Shown here: positions 1 through 11,985 of the stretch, piece by piece | Layout of the letters: every line of letters starts with the position of its first letter | How positions within the stretch are numbered: position 1 is the first letter of the stretch | Assembly: GCF_000004195.4 (NCBI RefSeq) | Contig: NC_030684.2 | Span: 104,795,929 to 104,859,928, forward strand | Source of the DNA: Xenopus tropicalis | Taxonomy: Eukaryota > Chordata > Amphibia > Anura > Pipidae | Direction: 5' to 3' | DNA: 64,000 nucleotides | The notes under the pieces: generated by a model | Seen by the model: only the letters and a program-made list of their open reading frames with translations | Database searches by the model: none | Told to the model about the DNA's origin: nothing | Position numbers and translations under genes: made by a program

Positions 1-187
1 AGCGTCAGGGAGCTCTAGTTATGACACAGAGGTAAAGTGTCTTGAGATTCACCGCATTGGAGATTTTAGCTGGTAAAATACACTGGCACATTTTTTGTCA
101 ACATTCCTATGATGTCAGAAGGAAGAAATCAGTGGCATTTTATCAGTGCATTATATGCTATCACTTCCACTTTAGTAGTTTCATTAG

Positions 188-616
188 GCTAAGGGCAAAG
201 ACACATGGAGTTACTTAGTTACACACCGAGCTACAAGTAGCAGCTACTTGTCACAGCTACAAAGCACCAGAAATTACCATTCCATAGAAAATATTGAAAT
301 CTTGTAAAACACACATAGAGACAAATTTGAGTAAATGATCAGCATTGTCTATTTTAATAGCCACGACAAGTAGCTGCTACTATTAGCTCCGTGTGTCTTC
401 ATCCTTAGGGAGGTGGCAGATGGGAAGATTACTTTCCCGCAATAAATCTTTGCTACCGCGGGTGACTAATCTTCCTGAAATGCCATTCCACCGGTGATGG
501 CATACGCGTTGTTTTGGTTTTCCAAAATCGCCTGAAGTTTCCTTGTCAGGCAACTTTGGGCGACTTCGGAAAACTGAAGTAGCTGCTACTAGTAGCTCCG
601 TGTCTTCAGCCTAAAG
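188..616. repeat. compound palindromic MITE
   Basis: The termini are inverted copies of a CTAAGG..AAGACACA motif (about 188-205 and 395-409). The inner arms carry TAGCAGCTACT-type palindromic sequence. A second element type, with GCGGGTGACTAATCTTCC at about 458-475, sits at 410-560 and is followed by another terminal segment of the first family (about 580-616). Intact relatives of both families lie side by side at 4861-5203, so this is a nested or fused older copy. Confidence 0.7.
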
Positions 617-774
617 ATTGTGGGTTTAGTGGAAACATGCTGCATATGACAGATGCTGGTGCTGGATCCTACTAGTTTCTTCCATAGGCAGCACATTTAC
701 CCTTTCAAAACTTTTAGAACTGGGTGCAGGCTGTTCTTAAAGGAGGAGGAGAGTTAAAATCACTGTGTAACTGG

Positions 775-1075
775 ATGTTAAAATGTTGGCCGCCCCCCAG
801 TGATTGTAATTGCTTACCTGAAACCCCCAGCCAGTGCTCCTGTTAGGAGAAAACTGCACCAGCCGGGGTGTATGCGAGCAAGTGATTCTTTTTCTCCTTC
901 CTTCTACACACATGCGCAGTAGAGTGAAGAGCTGAACTTTAACTTTAGCTTTAAAAAAGCTGACTTTTTCACTCAACTGTGCATGTGCAGGCCTCGGGAT
1001 TGCTACAAAAGGAGAAGGAAGAGGAAGAGCTAGGGGTTTTAGGTAAGTGATTACAATCATTGGGGGTGCCTAACA
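775..1075. repeat. GC-rich palindromic MITE
   Basis: Both ends carry inverted versions of GGCACCCCCAATGATTGTAA-like sequence (left about 788-815, right about 1045-1075). Internally, CACATGCGCAGTAGAGTGAA (910-929) is mirrored by the TTCACTCAACTGTGCATGTG motif (968-987). The symmetry shows a non-autonomous DNA transposon. Reading frames across it are chance. Confidence 0.65.
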
Positions 1076-1586
1076 TTTGGCACCTCCTAGTTATTTAGGC
1101 TTTCCTTCTAAATTTAATAATATATTAATAATCTATTTCATATAACATCTTTTCCATATAAGGTTACAAACAGCTGCATATGCAATAACAGCAAAAAATC
1201 TTATTTAACATCATCTCTTGCTTTAGTGGGATAATTATACTGAGCTATGAGTAAGCTAACAAATGATTCCAGATCCACTCTGTTACTCTGGTTTGTGTGC
1301 CAGACATCTTACCAAAGCATTCTGCGTCACTGGTCTGATATAATTAGCATGTTGCAGGCCCCTGCCTGATAAATACCATCTGTGTGTATGAAGTCCATGT
1401 ATGCATACTGTAGGCCTTGTATGTAGCTGTTCTCTATATAAAGTCAGATACACACAGATGTTTTGTTTAATTTTTACGGTGTCTATAGATGCTTATGTAG
1501 GGTTTTCTTACATATGTGTTTTTAGACATTAAAAGAGGACTTATTCCCTTTAGTGTTGCATGATTATAATGACTTTTATGTTGCAG

Positions 1587-1684
1587 ATTTATGTGTTCAC
1601 AACTCCCTAATGAAGTTCTGAGAAGCATTAGCATCATTGATTCCCCTGGCATCCTTTCTGGAGAAAAGCAGCGCATTAGCAGGG
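1587..1684 (+). CDS. ehd4: EHD4 internal exon with G3 motif
   Basis: 98 nt. It is preceded by TTGCAG and followed by GTATGT. It begins with the last base of a split codon and ends with the first base of a Gly codon completed at 7175. It reads [20 protein letters not shown] and then [13 protein letters not shown], which includes the DxxG (DSPG) nucleotide-binding motif of the GTPase-like fold. Only a few positions differ from remembered human EHD4. Confidence 0.95.
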
Positions 1685-2139
1685 GTATGTAAATTCAGCA
1701 AAAGGCTGTATGTATCTCGGTATTGGTTGGTTTTTAATTTGGACATGACTTCCCACAGGAAAGCTTGCAACCAGTGCAGAACCTTTGTGAAAGGTGTTTT
1801 TCAGTCGCCACATTGTTTCATAGTACTGCAGTGACTATATTAAATTTTACCAGGAAGCAAAACTGTGGTTGACAGTTGCGTTCCTTATATGTGTTTGCAG
1901 TTGAGTAATAAGCACATACTCAACATATAGTGACTCTAAAGGGGAAGTATGCTGCTTTTTTAAAATTAGTTCAATTTAAATTAAGATATGTCTATGGGTT
2001 TTGTTATTTTTTTTATTTTATTTTATTATTTTTTGCACTAAACAAAGCTATAGCTAAAAAACTGAAATCCTGTTTTTATGAGGTCGTTAAAGGAGAATTA
2101 AAACCTAAAAACAAATATAGGTAGAAATGCTGTATTTAC

Positions 2140-2405
2140 TGCTCCTAGCGTTTGTTCGATTAGTCCAATCATATCTTCCGCAACTTTTTCATATTTTTAG
2201 CGTGAAAAAATCGGATCGGTTTTGCTGCTGTTTACAATCGTTCAGTACGAAAATTTAGTGACTTTCAGATCGTTAATTCGATATTATCGTGACTAATATG
2301 ATTTTTTCATAAGCATTTTCGTGATATTTGCAATCTTCAGAAATTTTCGTTTCAAATCCGAATTTTTCTCATTCGTGATTCTACTCGTGGTTTGATAAAT
2401 CTGCC
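2140..2405. repeat. CpG-containing palindromic MITE, degraded
   Basis: The stretch is full of TTTTTCG, CGAAAATT and TCGTGA motifs and ends in GATAAATCTGCCCCTAG. It resembles the longer CpG-rich element at 13205-13657, but many CpGs have decayed. Confidence 0.55.
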
Positions 2406-2467
2406 CCTAGGGGCGGTCACAAATCATTAAGCAGAAAATCAGGGTCACCTGTCATAGAAGCTGATAC

Positions 2468-2640
2468 CACTGTTTCATTACATTACATTAACATTTATTT
2501 ATAAAGCGCCAACATATTCCGCAGCGCTGTACAATAAGTGGGTTACATACATTGGACATACAGAGTAACATATAAAGCAATCAGTAACCGATACAAGAGG
2601 TGAAGAGGGCCCTGCCCAAAAGAGCTTACACAATTGGAAT
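2468..2640 (-). repeat. L2-like LINE or SINE 3' tail
   Basis: Read on the minus strand it contains GTAAGCTCTTTTGGGCAGGG, then TGTACAGCGCTGCGGAATAT and AATAAATG, ending in a short tandem TAATG tail. This layout is typical of L2-type 3' tails. Related copies lie at 17489-17625 (minus) and 32838-33005 (plus). Confidence 0.65.
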
Positions 2641-3449
2641 TATAGTGAATACATAGGAAATACATATATTCACTATAATTCCATTTGGGAAACACTTGGC
2701 TCTCTAATCTTACATAATTGTGGATGTGTCATTGGACAGAGTGGGATTCAGGAGATGTATCTTGGTGAAGGCAAGGAAAACTTAAGGTTTACTGCTTCAA
2801 GCAGGTGGTACCTACACATGATTCTCTGGCTAATTTCTGTAGTACTTATACACTGTTTTTATGTCTATCATGTTATTCAACATGCCTTATATGTCCTCCA
2901 TGCTGTGTGTCTCCATACACAGCATATTGTTGCATGTGGAGCAGAAGGTGGCAACTCCTAGGCATTTGGAGTATATTAACTGGCATACTGGAAGCTGACT
3001 GAGAGATGCCAGTAGCTATGGATCAACGGTGGATGTCTGAAGGCTGGGCCTTTGTTATGTGTACAGTGTGCCCCTCGAATGTAGGTCCCAGCATTCTTGC
3101 TTTGCCTTCTCTAACTCCAGCCCTGGAAACAAGCAGTCCAGACAGTCATGGTGATTAAACTCTGTGACTTTGTACAAAATTATTTATACAAATTCTTTTG
3201 CTTCACTGATTTTCCAGTGGCATCTAATAAGGCTGTGCGACAATACACAAATTCCAGACACTCCTGTCAGATGTGAGAACAAAAGAGTACTGAGTAGCTT
3301 AGGAAAACATAAAATAACTTGCTTATTTAACAAGTCCTGGACTCACTGTGCTAAATGTTTGAATTATTGCCAGGCTATTTTTTATATAAAGGACCTCAGT
3401 TACTAAGCAAAGCACAAGAAAATAATCATAATCTGACAAGTTTTTCCCC

Positions 3450-3541
3450 CACAATACTTCACTAGGCACTGGTGTATAGGTAACTTTTTATGTAGATTCA
3501 TAATTTAAAAAGTAGTTTTTTTGTGTCAGTATCACTTTAAT
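3450..3541. repeat. terminal fragment of a MITE family
   Basis: It ends with TTTTGTGTCAGTATCACTTTAA (one arm of a TIR). The same end occurs at about 19865-19972, and the opposite end (GATACTGACACCAGAC) at about 26300. It is a partial copy of one interspersed family. Confidence 0.5.
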
Positions 3542-4614
3542 ACTTGGTCAGTTGCATTGTAAAAAGTACAGGGTTTGCTAAGAGGTGCAAAGGGAGCATT
3601 CATTTTAAGTACATGAAAATATAAATGTGTGCATTCTGTGTGGCAGCATTATACACAAGTTTGCTAAAGGAGTGCCTATTCTATAAAGCTGACAGTAAAG
3701 AATTCCAAGCAAAGCCTGATCATGCCCGAAAGGCATATACAAACTATGTCTCTTGCAGTTCAGCAGTTTAAATCCCCTATAGGGCATGAGTGGTAGTAAC
3801 AGTCTGAATCAAGAAACAGATAAAATGATGTGATAACAAATGATGGCCAAGGGGCCCACCCATGCATTAGGTAATGGGTGTGCATTTGATTACATTGCCT
3901 AAAAAGAACTATAAAAATAAAAAGGTATGCACAGATTGGATATACAGTATACTGTAAAAATAGGACATATTGACTTTTGATTATGTTCTGTATAAGAAAC
4001 ATCTGATCAGCTGGGGCAGTATCGTAAATGTGGAATCCTTGATGGAAAAGCAATTATTATTATATACTACTTAAATGTTAATTTCACATTATTATAATGT
4101 AATTAAGTGATTGACTCTTGTGTGTGGTGTGTTTGTGGTGCAGCCCGTCCTGGGTTTGTGGTTGGCCAGGTGACAGTCATGGGTTGAGAAAGTACTGCAG
4201 TCTGCATCCGTTTTAATTGTTGTGCAAGAACAAATTTTTGAAAAAAAAAAAAAAAACATGCGCAGACTGAATTTCAATCTAAACAGAGTGACAAAGGAGA
4301 AACAAAATTGTTTTGCCTCACGTGTTATATTTGTCTTTCCTCGCACAAATGTGCATTGCACTCTTGGCTCCTGCATGTGTTTCCATAGTCTGGGTCTGTT
4401 TAAGAAAGATAAGGGACATTTTTGTGCTGTGGCAAGTGAGAGGGAAGAGGAAGTTTATTTGTCATAATGGCATTTTATTTATTTCCAAGAAAGTGCTTGG
4501 GTTTTGATATATTTTATGGGGGGAAAAAAACAAAAAATGTAACCTGGCTGATGCCAAAAAGACTGCAGCACAGAATAGGCTTTGTCGTTTAATTTTGATC
4601 AGTTACATGTGTGT

Positions 4615-4690
4615 TAAACAGGTGACCAGTAAATGCTACCTTCTGATTGGTTGCTATGGGTTACTGCTCCTGGGCAAACTTAGTGCCTTT
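4615..4690. repeat. interspersed repeat fragment
   Basis: It contains ACCAGTAAATGCTACC, CTGATTGGTTGCTATGGG and TTACTGCTCCTGGGCAAA. Another copy, 57866-57930, directly precedes sptbn5 exon 11, and a partial relative lies near 9220-9260. Confidence 0.5.
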
Positions 4691-4860
4691 TATTACATAA
4701 CGCACATATATATACATTTTTTAAAAAACAATTTTTCTGCCTTATCTATCATTCCCTCCTTTAGTTTGCCTGACAACTTCATGGGGTGAGTAGGAGATTG
4801 AAAAGCAGATCTGCAGGAAAAGAAGCTTTCTGTGTCATGTCATTGCTATGCCATCATATT

Positions 4861-5013
4861 GTAAGGGTGAAGACACATGGAGCTACTAGTAGCAGCTACT
4901 TGTTATGGCTACTAAAATAAACAATGCTGATCATTTACTGATAATTGTCTCTGGAGTTCAGTAGCTATAAAATAGTAGCTGCTACTAGTAGATCCGTGTG
5001 TCTTCACCCTTAG
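4861..5013. repeat. palindromic MITE, intact copy
   Basis: The terminal inverted repeats TAAGGGTGAAGACACATGGA (4862-4881) and CGTGTGTCTTCACCCTTA (4995-5012) continue into TAGTAGCAGCTACT and its complement. The element is about 150 bp with no coding capacity. The compound element at 188-616 is the same family. Confidence 0.75.
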
Positions 5014-5203
5014 GGCTCTGGCACACGGGGAGATAAGTCGCCCGCAACAAATCTCCCTGTTCGCGGGCGACTAATCTCCCCGGATTGCCATCCCACCGGC
5101 GACTTACATTTTCGCCAGTGGGATGGTAGTTTGGGGAGATTAGTTGCCCGTGACAAGGGAGATTTGTCGCGGGCGACTAATCTCCCCGTGTGCTAGAGCC
5201 CTT
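5013..5203. repeat. palindromic MITE abutting the previous one
   Basis: The arms are inverted copies of GGGCTCTGGCACACGGGGAG (about 5013-5032) and CCCCGTGTGCTAGAGCCCT (about 5184-5202). Inside, GCGGGCGACTAATCTCCCC occurs twice. It adjoins the element at 4861-5013 with no visible spacer. Confidence 0.75.
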
Positions 5204-5575
5204 ATACTCCAGCCAATTCTGGTAATGAATCAGAGAATGAGAGCAGACTGGCAGGCAAAGCACTTTTCAGATCTCCTGCTCTAGCCCTGATTATCATCAT
5301 GGTTTGTGTAACAAAGCATACGCTCTGTCAGGCTGAATCCAACTTTAGCATTCATTCAGAAATCCGCTTGAGTGGCATGAACACTCTGGCCTCAGGTTTC
5401 TAGTACAGAGGGCAACAAGCTTGTTCTCTATACTGATTATTAAAAACTTCACCTCTCCTTCTGTACAAGCCTGTTAAACGGTTAAATTGAATTAGTGTTG
5501 TTAGAATATTCAAAGTCTAGCATTCCAGCATAATAGTGGGCTCCTAAATAGCCTATGCTGTAGCTCGAGTATGAT

Positions 5576-6099
5576 TTAAAGTGGACCTGTCACCCAGACA
5601 TGAAAATCTGTATAATAAAAGTCCTGTTCAAATTAAACATGAAACCCAAATTCATTTTTATATTAACACATCCAAACCCATTATAAAGGCATTTAAAAAT
5701 CACAGCTGTCAATCATATATTGCTTGCCCCGCCTCTATGCCTTAGGCATAGAGGCGGGGCAGACAGTAACTTTAGCTTTCCATTCAGCACTTCCTAGATG
5801 TCACTGCACATCTCACTTCTCCCCTCCCTCCTCCTTATCTAACTGTGTAGCCAGTGCATGGGCCTGGGCATCAGGTCCCCCATTCTATCACATAAAAAAG
5901 ATTTTGGCATGATACCAAGCTTGCCTTAATAACAGTGTCCACAAAATGGTGCCTGCCTGCTTGCTTTCATTGAGTAATTCCAAGACGGAAGGAAACAAGA
6001 TTTATATTATTTATATCGAGTAAGTAAAGTTTATTTTGCTCAACTAACAATATAGAAAATAATTTGGACTTATTTCTTAGGGTGACAGGTCCGCTTTAA
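5576..6099. repeat. 524-bp TTAA-flanked MITE with central palindrome
   Basis: It is bounded by TTAA on both sides. The 20-bp termini TTAAAGTGGACCTGTCACCC and the complement of GGGTGACAGGTCCGCTTTAA differ at one base. The TTAA target suggests a piggyBac-type element (inference). A perfect 37-bp palindrome centred on one T lies at 5725-5761. A copy of identical length lies inverted at 14918-15441. Confidence 0.8.
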
Positions 6100-6504
6100 C
6101 ACCGTGGGTGTTAATTAGCTTTCAGTTTGGTAAATGGCGATTGATTAGTCATACCAGTTAGTTTGTGTAAAAGTGACATCACTTCTAGTTCAGCAATATG
6201 CACAGTGTCAATAACCGTGTTCACATGCAATATACGAGATGTAAGGTGTCACAAGGTGTAGGTGTCTGTGTTATGGACAGGCAGGTGGTGTAGCTGGTGT
6301 GTAATTCTGTGGGTGGTGAACAATTTAGGCGATATAAATTATAATGCTTGTCTGGTATGGTTGCAAAAATGGGTAATTGTTGGGTAGACAAGCATTTGTT
6401 TTCTAACCTAGGGACTAATGCAAAGGACGTGCTCATCTGCTTTCTAATCTTCTGATTATCTTTGGGGTCTGTGCCTTGGACCATTACTGTAAGGTAGTGC
6501 TGTC

Positions 6505-6680
6505 TAACTTATTACAAGATGCAGGCCAATTATATCTCGTACAACATGATGGGGGCTAGATTCAGTGATGATATCATATAGTGAAGTCTATGGAGCCACT
6601 TAGCAGATTGGGGGCATAAAAATCCTTTGGGGGGCCATATCTGGCCACGAGCCTCCAGTTGGACAGCCCTACCATAAGGA
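6505..6680. repeat. hAT-like MITE fragment
   Basis: The phrases GGCCATATCTGGCC and CCTCCAGTTGGACAGCCCTA match the end of a hAT-type non-autonomous family that I associate with frogs. Only one end is convincing. Confidence 0.4.
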
Positions 6681-7174
6681 AATCTTTCTCCTCCCATCTT
6701 ATAGAATGCAGTCAGTCTCATCTGTGCCAGTATTGAATCCAGTCTGATAGATTTGTGCCACTAAAGGGAGACTCTCCGCATGCTCCCTGGTGATGTATTG
6801 GTTTATCATGCTACATTTACAGCATGGTTTACTATTATTAGCAAGCTTAATTGATAGGTTTAATAAATTATTGGCTGCAGGGCCTTGTGCTACAGAAATG
6901 CCTGCACTAAGTGCTTTTATAGGAAGAATGTATTTATGTTAGGATGTGCCATGTTTAAAGATGAAATATCTTAATGCCGATGTCATTGCTATTTGTGCAG
7001 ACGAGTTCAGATTGGTGTCCCTCTTCCTGTAGCTTGTGAAAGAAACAAAGTTGAATGCCAAGATACAAAATATGATTAATAGCCAAAATGATAATGAACT
7101 GCATGTGCTCTGTTATTTTACATTTTCTCTTCTGTTATTATTATAATTTTGTTTTTTTGTTTTTTTACCTTTAG

Positions 7175-7587
7175 GCTATGACTTTTGTCAGGTCTTGCAG
7201 TGGTTTGCAGAACGAGTGGATCGCATTATTCTGCTGTTCGATGCTCACAAACTGGATATATCAGATGAGTTCTCCGAAGCAATTAAAGCCTTCCGCGGTC
7301 AGGATGACAAAATACGAGTGGTACTCAATAAGGCTGACCAGGTGGACACTCAGCAACTGATGAGGGTCTACGGTGCTCTTATGTGGTCATTAGGCAAGGT
7401 GATAAATACTCCAGAGGTCGTTCGAGTTTATATTGGATCTTTCTGGTCCAAACCACTGCAGAATACAGAAAATCGGAAGCTCTTTGAGATGGAAGCTCAG
7501 GATCTTTTTCGCGATATTCAAAGCCTCCCACGAAACGCTGCTTTACGCAAGCTCAATGACTTAATCAAAAGAGCTCGTCTTGCTAAG
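7175..7587 (+). CDS. ehd4: EHD4 large G-domain and stalk exon
   Basis: 413 nt, from acceptor CTTTAG to donor GTAAGG. It completes the split Gly codon and then encodes 137 residues starting [20 protein letters not shown]. It contains the NKAD base-specificity motif (VLNKADQVD), the helical segment [14 protein letters not shown] and the start of the stalk (LIKRARLAK). It is nearly identical to remembered human EHD4. It ends on a complete Lys codon. Confidence 0.97.
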
Positions 7588-7633
7588 GTAAGGTAACAGA
7601 CTTTTGACTAATGACATATATATATATACACAC

Positions 7634-7960
7634 AGGTATAGGACCCATTATCCAGAATGCTCGGGACCAAGGGTATTCCGGATAAGGGGTCTTTCCATAA
7701 TTTGGATCTTCATACCTTAAGTCTACTAAAAAATCAATAAAACATTAATTAAACCCAATAGGATTATTTTAAATCCAGTAAGGATTAATTATAACTTAGT
7801 TGGGATCAATTACAAGGTACTGTTTTATTTTTACAGAGAAAAAGGAAATCAATGTTAAAAATCTGAATTATTTGATTAAAATGGAGTCTATGGGAGACAG
7901 GCTTTCTGTAATTTGGACCTTTCTGGATATTGGGTTTCTGGATAACGGATCCGATACCTG

Positions 7961-7961
<1 letters not shown>
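7634..7961 (+). repeat. MITE family M (AGGTATAGGACC type), copy 1
   Basis: It starts ACAGGTATAGGACCCATTAT and ends with the complementary GGATCCGATACCTGTA. Inside are AGTCTACTAAAAAATCA, AAGGTACTGTTTTATTTTTA and ATGGAGTCTATGGGAGA. Further copies or pieces lie at 11735-11985, 15465-15765, 15868-16020, 27831-27975, 48019-48318, 48389-48832 and 49867-50191. Flanking TA repeats suggest insertion at TA. Confidence 0.75.

Positions 7962-7964
<3 letters not shown>

Positions 7965-8001
<37 letters not shown>
7965..8001. repeat. TA microsatellite
   Basis: An almost pure TA dinucleotide run directly after a family M element and before the segment that ends in the hairpin at 8065-8276. A second TA run follows the hairpin (8276-8303). 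Confidence 0.9.
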
Positions 8002-8005
<4 letters not shown>

Positions 8006-8064
8006 TCCAGGCATCGGCACTCACCAATCAAATAGTCAATGTCCGGGTGCTGACCTTAAATACA

Positions 8065-8266
8065 TAAAAATAATCTCATAGAAAGCACTCACGGAGAAAA
8101 TATAAAAATAGAACAATTTATTACATCCAAAGGTCTACGCGTTTTCGATCCGTATAGGATCGTCATCAGGAACTGATGACGATCCTATACGGATCGAAAC
8201 GCGTAGACCTTTGGATGTAATAAATTGTTCTATTTTTATATTTTCTCCGTGAGTGCTTTCTATGAG

Positions 8267-8276
<10 letters not shown>
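8065..8276. repeat. 212-bp near-perfect inverted repeat
   Basis: The left arm 8065-8169 and right arm 8173-8276 are complementary along their whole length except one extra T in the left arm (GCGTTTTCG against CGAAACGC). They are separated by only 3 nt. The arms include ATCCGTATAGGATCGTCATC. TA repeats flank the structure. Origin unknown: perhaps a foldback element, perhaps a local inverted duplication. Confidence 0.85.
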
Positions 8277-8306
<30 letters not shown>

Positions 8307-10590
8307 ATACACATTTGATGTTTCATTTACTGAATAGCTAACACTTATCTAATTTGCTTAACAAACTTTACTAATATACTTTATAAACTATAAACTTTAT
8401 TCATATCAAAAGAAATCCCCTTGATAATAGCTTTCTGGCTACAAATTGTCCTATTGTAACTGGGTGGTATGTGCTTATTGAATGTTGCTCTATGATTCTG
8501 TGCACTGAGATCTGCATGAAGTTATTAAGCAAGTAAAAAAATCTACATTTAAAGTATACCACCCTGATCTGGTGTTCTTTTTACCAGTGTGCAAAGTAAA
8601 GTTTATGATCTTAAGTCACATCCTCTAAATCCCAGCTCCAATCCACCCTCTGACCTGCTAGGCCCCACCCTGATTATTACATCCCTCCTCTCCTTTTATG
8701 TACCAGCTGATCTTATTGCTTAGGAAAAGTGACTAACCTATATCTGAGTTACAAAGTAATAATTATTACAAAGTAATAATAATTTTCTAATTCTTAGAAC
8801 GTTTTGCTTTTAGTTTATGTGGGATAGCTTTTACAAATGCTAAGCAAAAAGAAAGGACCCACTTCAGTAAAAGTGAAACAGAGGTTCCATTTTGCCCTTC
8901 CTCCACAGAAAATAATTTGCAAGGTTTAGGTATGTGTCAGCCTTCCCAAGGCTGCCACCTCTCTGGTTTTTCAAGGGGCTGGCCAAACAGCAACCAAGAT
9001 GATAATAGGCCCAATTGCAGCCCATGATGTCATAGACTCTCCTCTGATGTTATAACTCTGCCCCCTAGCATTACTAACATGTCCAGAACATCATTGGCCC
9101 ACCTCACTGTCCAGGCCTTGCCCTGGGAACAGATTGTATCCTAAACCTTAGTCAGATGTAAAATGGGGATATAGGGGTGTGTATACTAAGATTGGAGATT
9201 AGTTAGAAATCAAAAGTAAAGATCTGATTGGTTGCTACGGGCAACATCTCTGGTGATATTTGTCTCCAATCTTAGTACACTCATCCTAAAGTAAGTAAGT
9301 AAGTGAAAAGATTTTAACCTTTTTAACCAGTGTTTTGTGATCCCTCACAATGCCAGTGTCTAATGTAGACAACATAGCTTCAAGCAGGGCAGGGCAATTT
9401 AAGTGCTGCAGTTCTCTCTGAGAGGACTGTGGAGGTCTGTATACCATTGGTGGATTATTTACAAACTGTGCCCTAAACTAATTTCATTAAAACTAGTTGT
9501 ACGCACAAAAACACATATAGTATGTGAGCCAAGGAAAATAAGGAAATTAAATTGATGCTTTCCCAGCAGTGTATTTTAAAGCAGGATAACATAGTATAGT
9601 ATAGTTATTCTGGATTAAGGATAGGAAAAAGGTCTTTTGTACAATCAATCACAAAGTCTACTGTAGTCAGGAGTCTGCCATGGAGGCAATCCAGCCATTA
9701 TGTTTTTCTCAATATTTATGCCTCTGTGTCAAAGCAGCCATTTCCTGTTTCAAATGAACTCGGCCTCAGCAACCTGGAAAACCTGTTTTGCTACCGTTGC
9801 ACATTAATTTCAAAGCAGTGAAAAACTGCCCGCCCTAAAGTCATTCACCCCAAATGGAGAGTAAGCACTTTCTTGCTGACTCTATTCTTTTCCTATAACT
9901 TCATGCTACAGTGTCAGAGCTGGTGTAAAAAATGTGTTGTATTTAAAAACTTACATTTTCTCCCTTGCCATTGTAGAAACAATCCATAGTAGTTGGCATA
10001 TTTATGCTAAATATTTGTATAATGCAACATTAAGCCTCTGTATAACCAGATGTGATTTCACACAGTGTACTGTTTGTTATTCATGTTATTATTTTATAGC
10101 TTTTTAATTGCTCCAGGTGCATCTTTTGCCTGCAGGTGTGCTAAGATTCGCTTGTTTGGCGATCTCGACAAATAAACACAACTTTTTGGTGATATGCCTA
10201 CCTTGGTTGGGTTTTATTGTGCTAGGGCCAAAGAATCGCATTGCGATGAAGGGGGGTTATGAGAAGTCAGAGTGAGGACTCGAATCGGCAGCTTAAATCT
10301 GCCTGTGTATAGGCCCCTTCACAGCACCAGTAGCTACAAAGTGTACAATGGAGTAGGGGAGAGGGTTCATGGTTAATTACCCCAGGCCCCTTTCAAGTAA
10401 ATAGCCTCCATACATTTTCTGTTTCCTTTTGTCTTTTTAGTCATTGGATTTTGTATTTTTTGCCCTCTCAAATGAAGACGAGTTAAACAAAACTGGGGTC
10501 TCCCTGTATTATTTAACCACTGCAGAGCAATATTTTAGTTACACAAGAAGCCTGGTACATATAAAAGCTAAATCAAGTCAAAGGGAAATA

Positions 10591-10987
10591 TTAAAGGCAC
10601 AGTAACACCAAAAAATTCTAAAGTAATTTTTATTAATTGTACATATTATGTAGTGTTTCCCTGCACTGGTAAAACTGATGTGTTTGCTTCAGAAAGACTA
10701 CAATAGTTTATATAAATAAGCTACTGTGTTGCCATGGGGGCAGCCATTCAAGCTGGAAAAGGGAGAAACTGCAAAGTTTACATAGCAGATAACAGATATG
10801 CTTTGTATAATACAATGTTTTACAGAGTGTAACTGATCTGCTGTGTAAGCTGTGCCATTTAGTCCTATTTCAATTTGAATGGCTGCCCCCATATCTACAC
10901 AGCAGCTTATTTATATAAACTATAGTAGGGTTTCTGAAGCAAACACACAAGTTAAAAACTTTTATTTTTTGGTGTTGCTGTTCCTAA
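10591..10987. repeat. palindromic MITE (AACAGTAACACC type)
   Basis: The left end TTAAAGGCACAGTAACACC is mirrored by the right end GGTGTTGCTGTTCCTAA. The inner arms GCCATGGGGGCAGCCATTCA (10731-10750) and TGAATGGCTGCCCCCAT (10876-10892) are also inverted. A partial copy lies at 60815-60965. Confidence 0.75.
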
Positions 10988-11734
10988 GAGGTCAGTATGA
11001 TAGTTATTTATTATTGGTTTTGATTTATTTTTCCTCTTTAGTTTCTATGAAGGTTTCCCTGGCTTATGTTGCTTTTAGCGCTGTAGCACCTAGATAGTGT
11101 ATATTCTGGAAAGTCATTGCCGTGTCACTTACAATAATCATATTAACCAACCCATTCTGTTACATTCTGAGTAAGGAAAGAAAGCAGCTACAGTCTGCTT
11201 ATGGGAGAATCTTTGAAAAGACATGTGCTAAACATATATTACTATTTTGTATGTATTGTATTTTAATAAAAAATGGGTTTTAAGCAGTAGGATGTTGTTA
11301 CTGATGATGGGTTAAATGTGTCCATAGTGGAGCTGTATTTTAAAATATAATGGCAGGTAATTAGCAAGAAATCAAATGTGTGTGTGGAAGGAGGAAGGAA
11401 ACCAGTTGTTAACACAATGGCACAAATACCACATTTTCCTCACAGTCAATCAGTGACTCATTAATCACAAAAACAGGCTTATAATAGTATTTGTAGAACG
11501 CACTCAGAGAATTTTTGCTAGATAGAAATGACAGATTATGCATTTTGTTACATATAAATGACCCCCTCCTATTACATTCCAGTAGTTTCTTTCTTATCTT
11601 GATGGTGCCTCTTTTAGTGGGCATTTTTCTGGTACCTTGCAACGGACCTGCAACATGCTCTTTTGTTTTCTAGTTGCTCAGGTCTCTGGAGTGGTGTTAA
11701 AAATCAGTACAGGCATGGATCCCCAAAGAGTACA

Positions 11735-11985
11735 TTTAAAGCAATTTATTCTAATATTTAAAAATGATTTCCTTTTTCCCTGTAATGATAAAACAGTACC
11801 TTGTTCTTGATCCTAACTAAGCTGCATTAATCCATGTTGGTTGCGAAACAGCCCTACTTAGTTAATTTAATGTTCATATGTTTCTTAGTAGACTTAAAGG
11901 TATGGTGATCCAAATTATAGAAAAATCCCTTATTTAGAAAATCCCAGGTATTATTAGATCCTACCCTGTATCAATAAAAACAAAA
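11735..11985 (-). repeat. MITE family M, degraded inverted copy
   Basis: It contains TTTAAAAATGATTTCC, AATGATAAAACAGTACCTTG and AGTAGACTTAAAGGTATGG, which are the complements of family M internal motifs. The ends are eroded. Confidence 0.6.

Larger units (their letters stand above)
1..1586 (+). other. ehd4: ehd4 intron (5' end outside window)
   Basis: Non-coding. It holds a compound palindromic transposon (188-616) and a GC-rich palindromic element (about 775-1075). The remainder is unremarkable AT-rich intron ending in the acceptor TTGCAG at 1581-1586. No other gene is seen. Confidence 0.85.
1685..7174 (+). other. ehd4: ehd4 intron
   Basis: 5.5 kb intron with donor GTATGT and acceptor CTTTAG. 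It holds a CpG-containing MITE fragment (about 2140-2405), an L2-like LINE tail (2468-2640), short repeat pieces (3450-3541, 4615-4690), two abutting palindromic MITEs (4861-5203), a 524-bp TTAA element (5576-6099) and a hAT-like fragment (6505-6680). No gene is seen. Confidence 0.85.

Noticed and set aside
7800..8330. Frames with long Tyr-Ile runs
   Set aside because: Translations of TA microsatellites.
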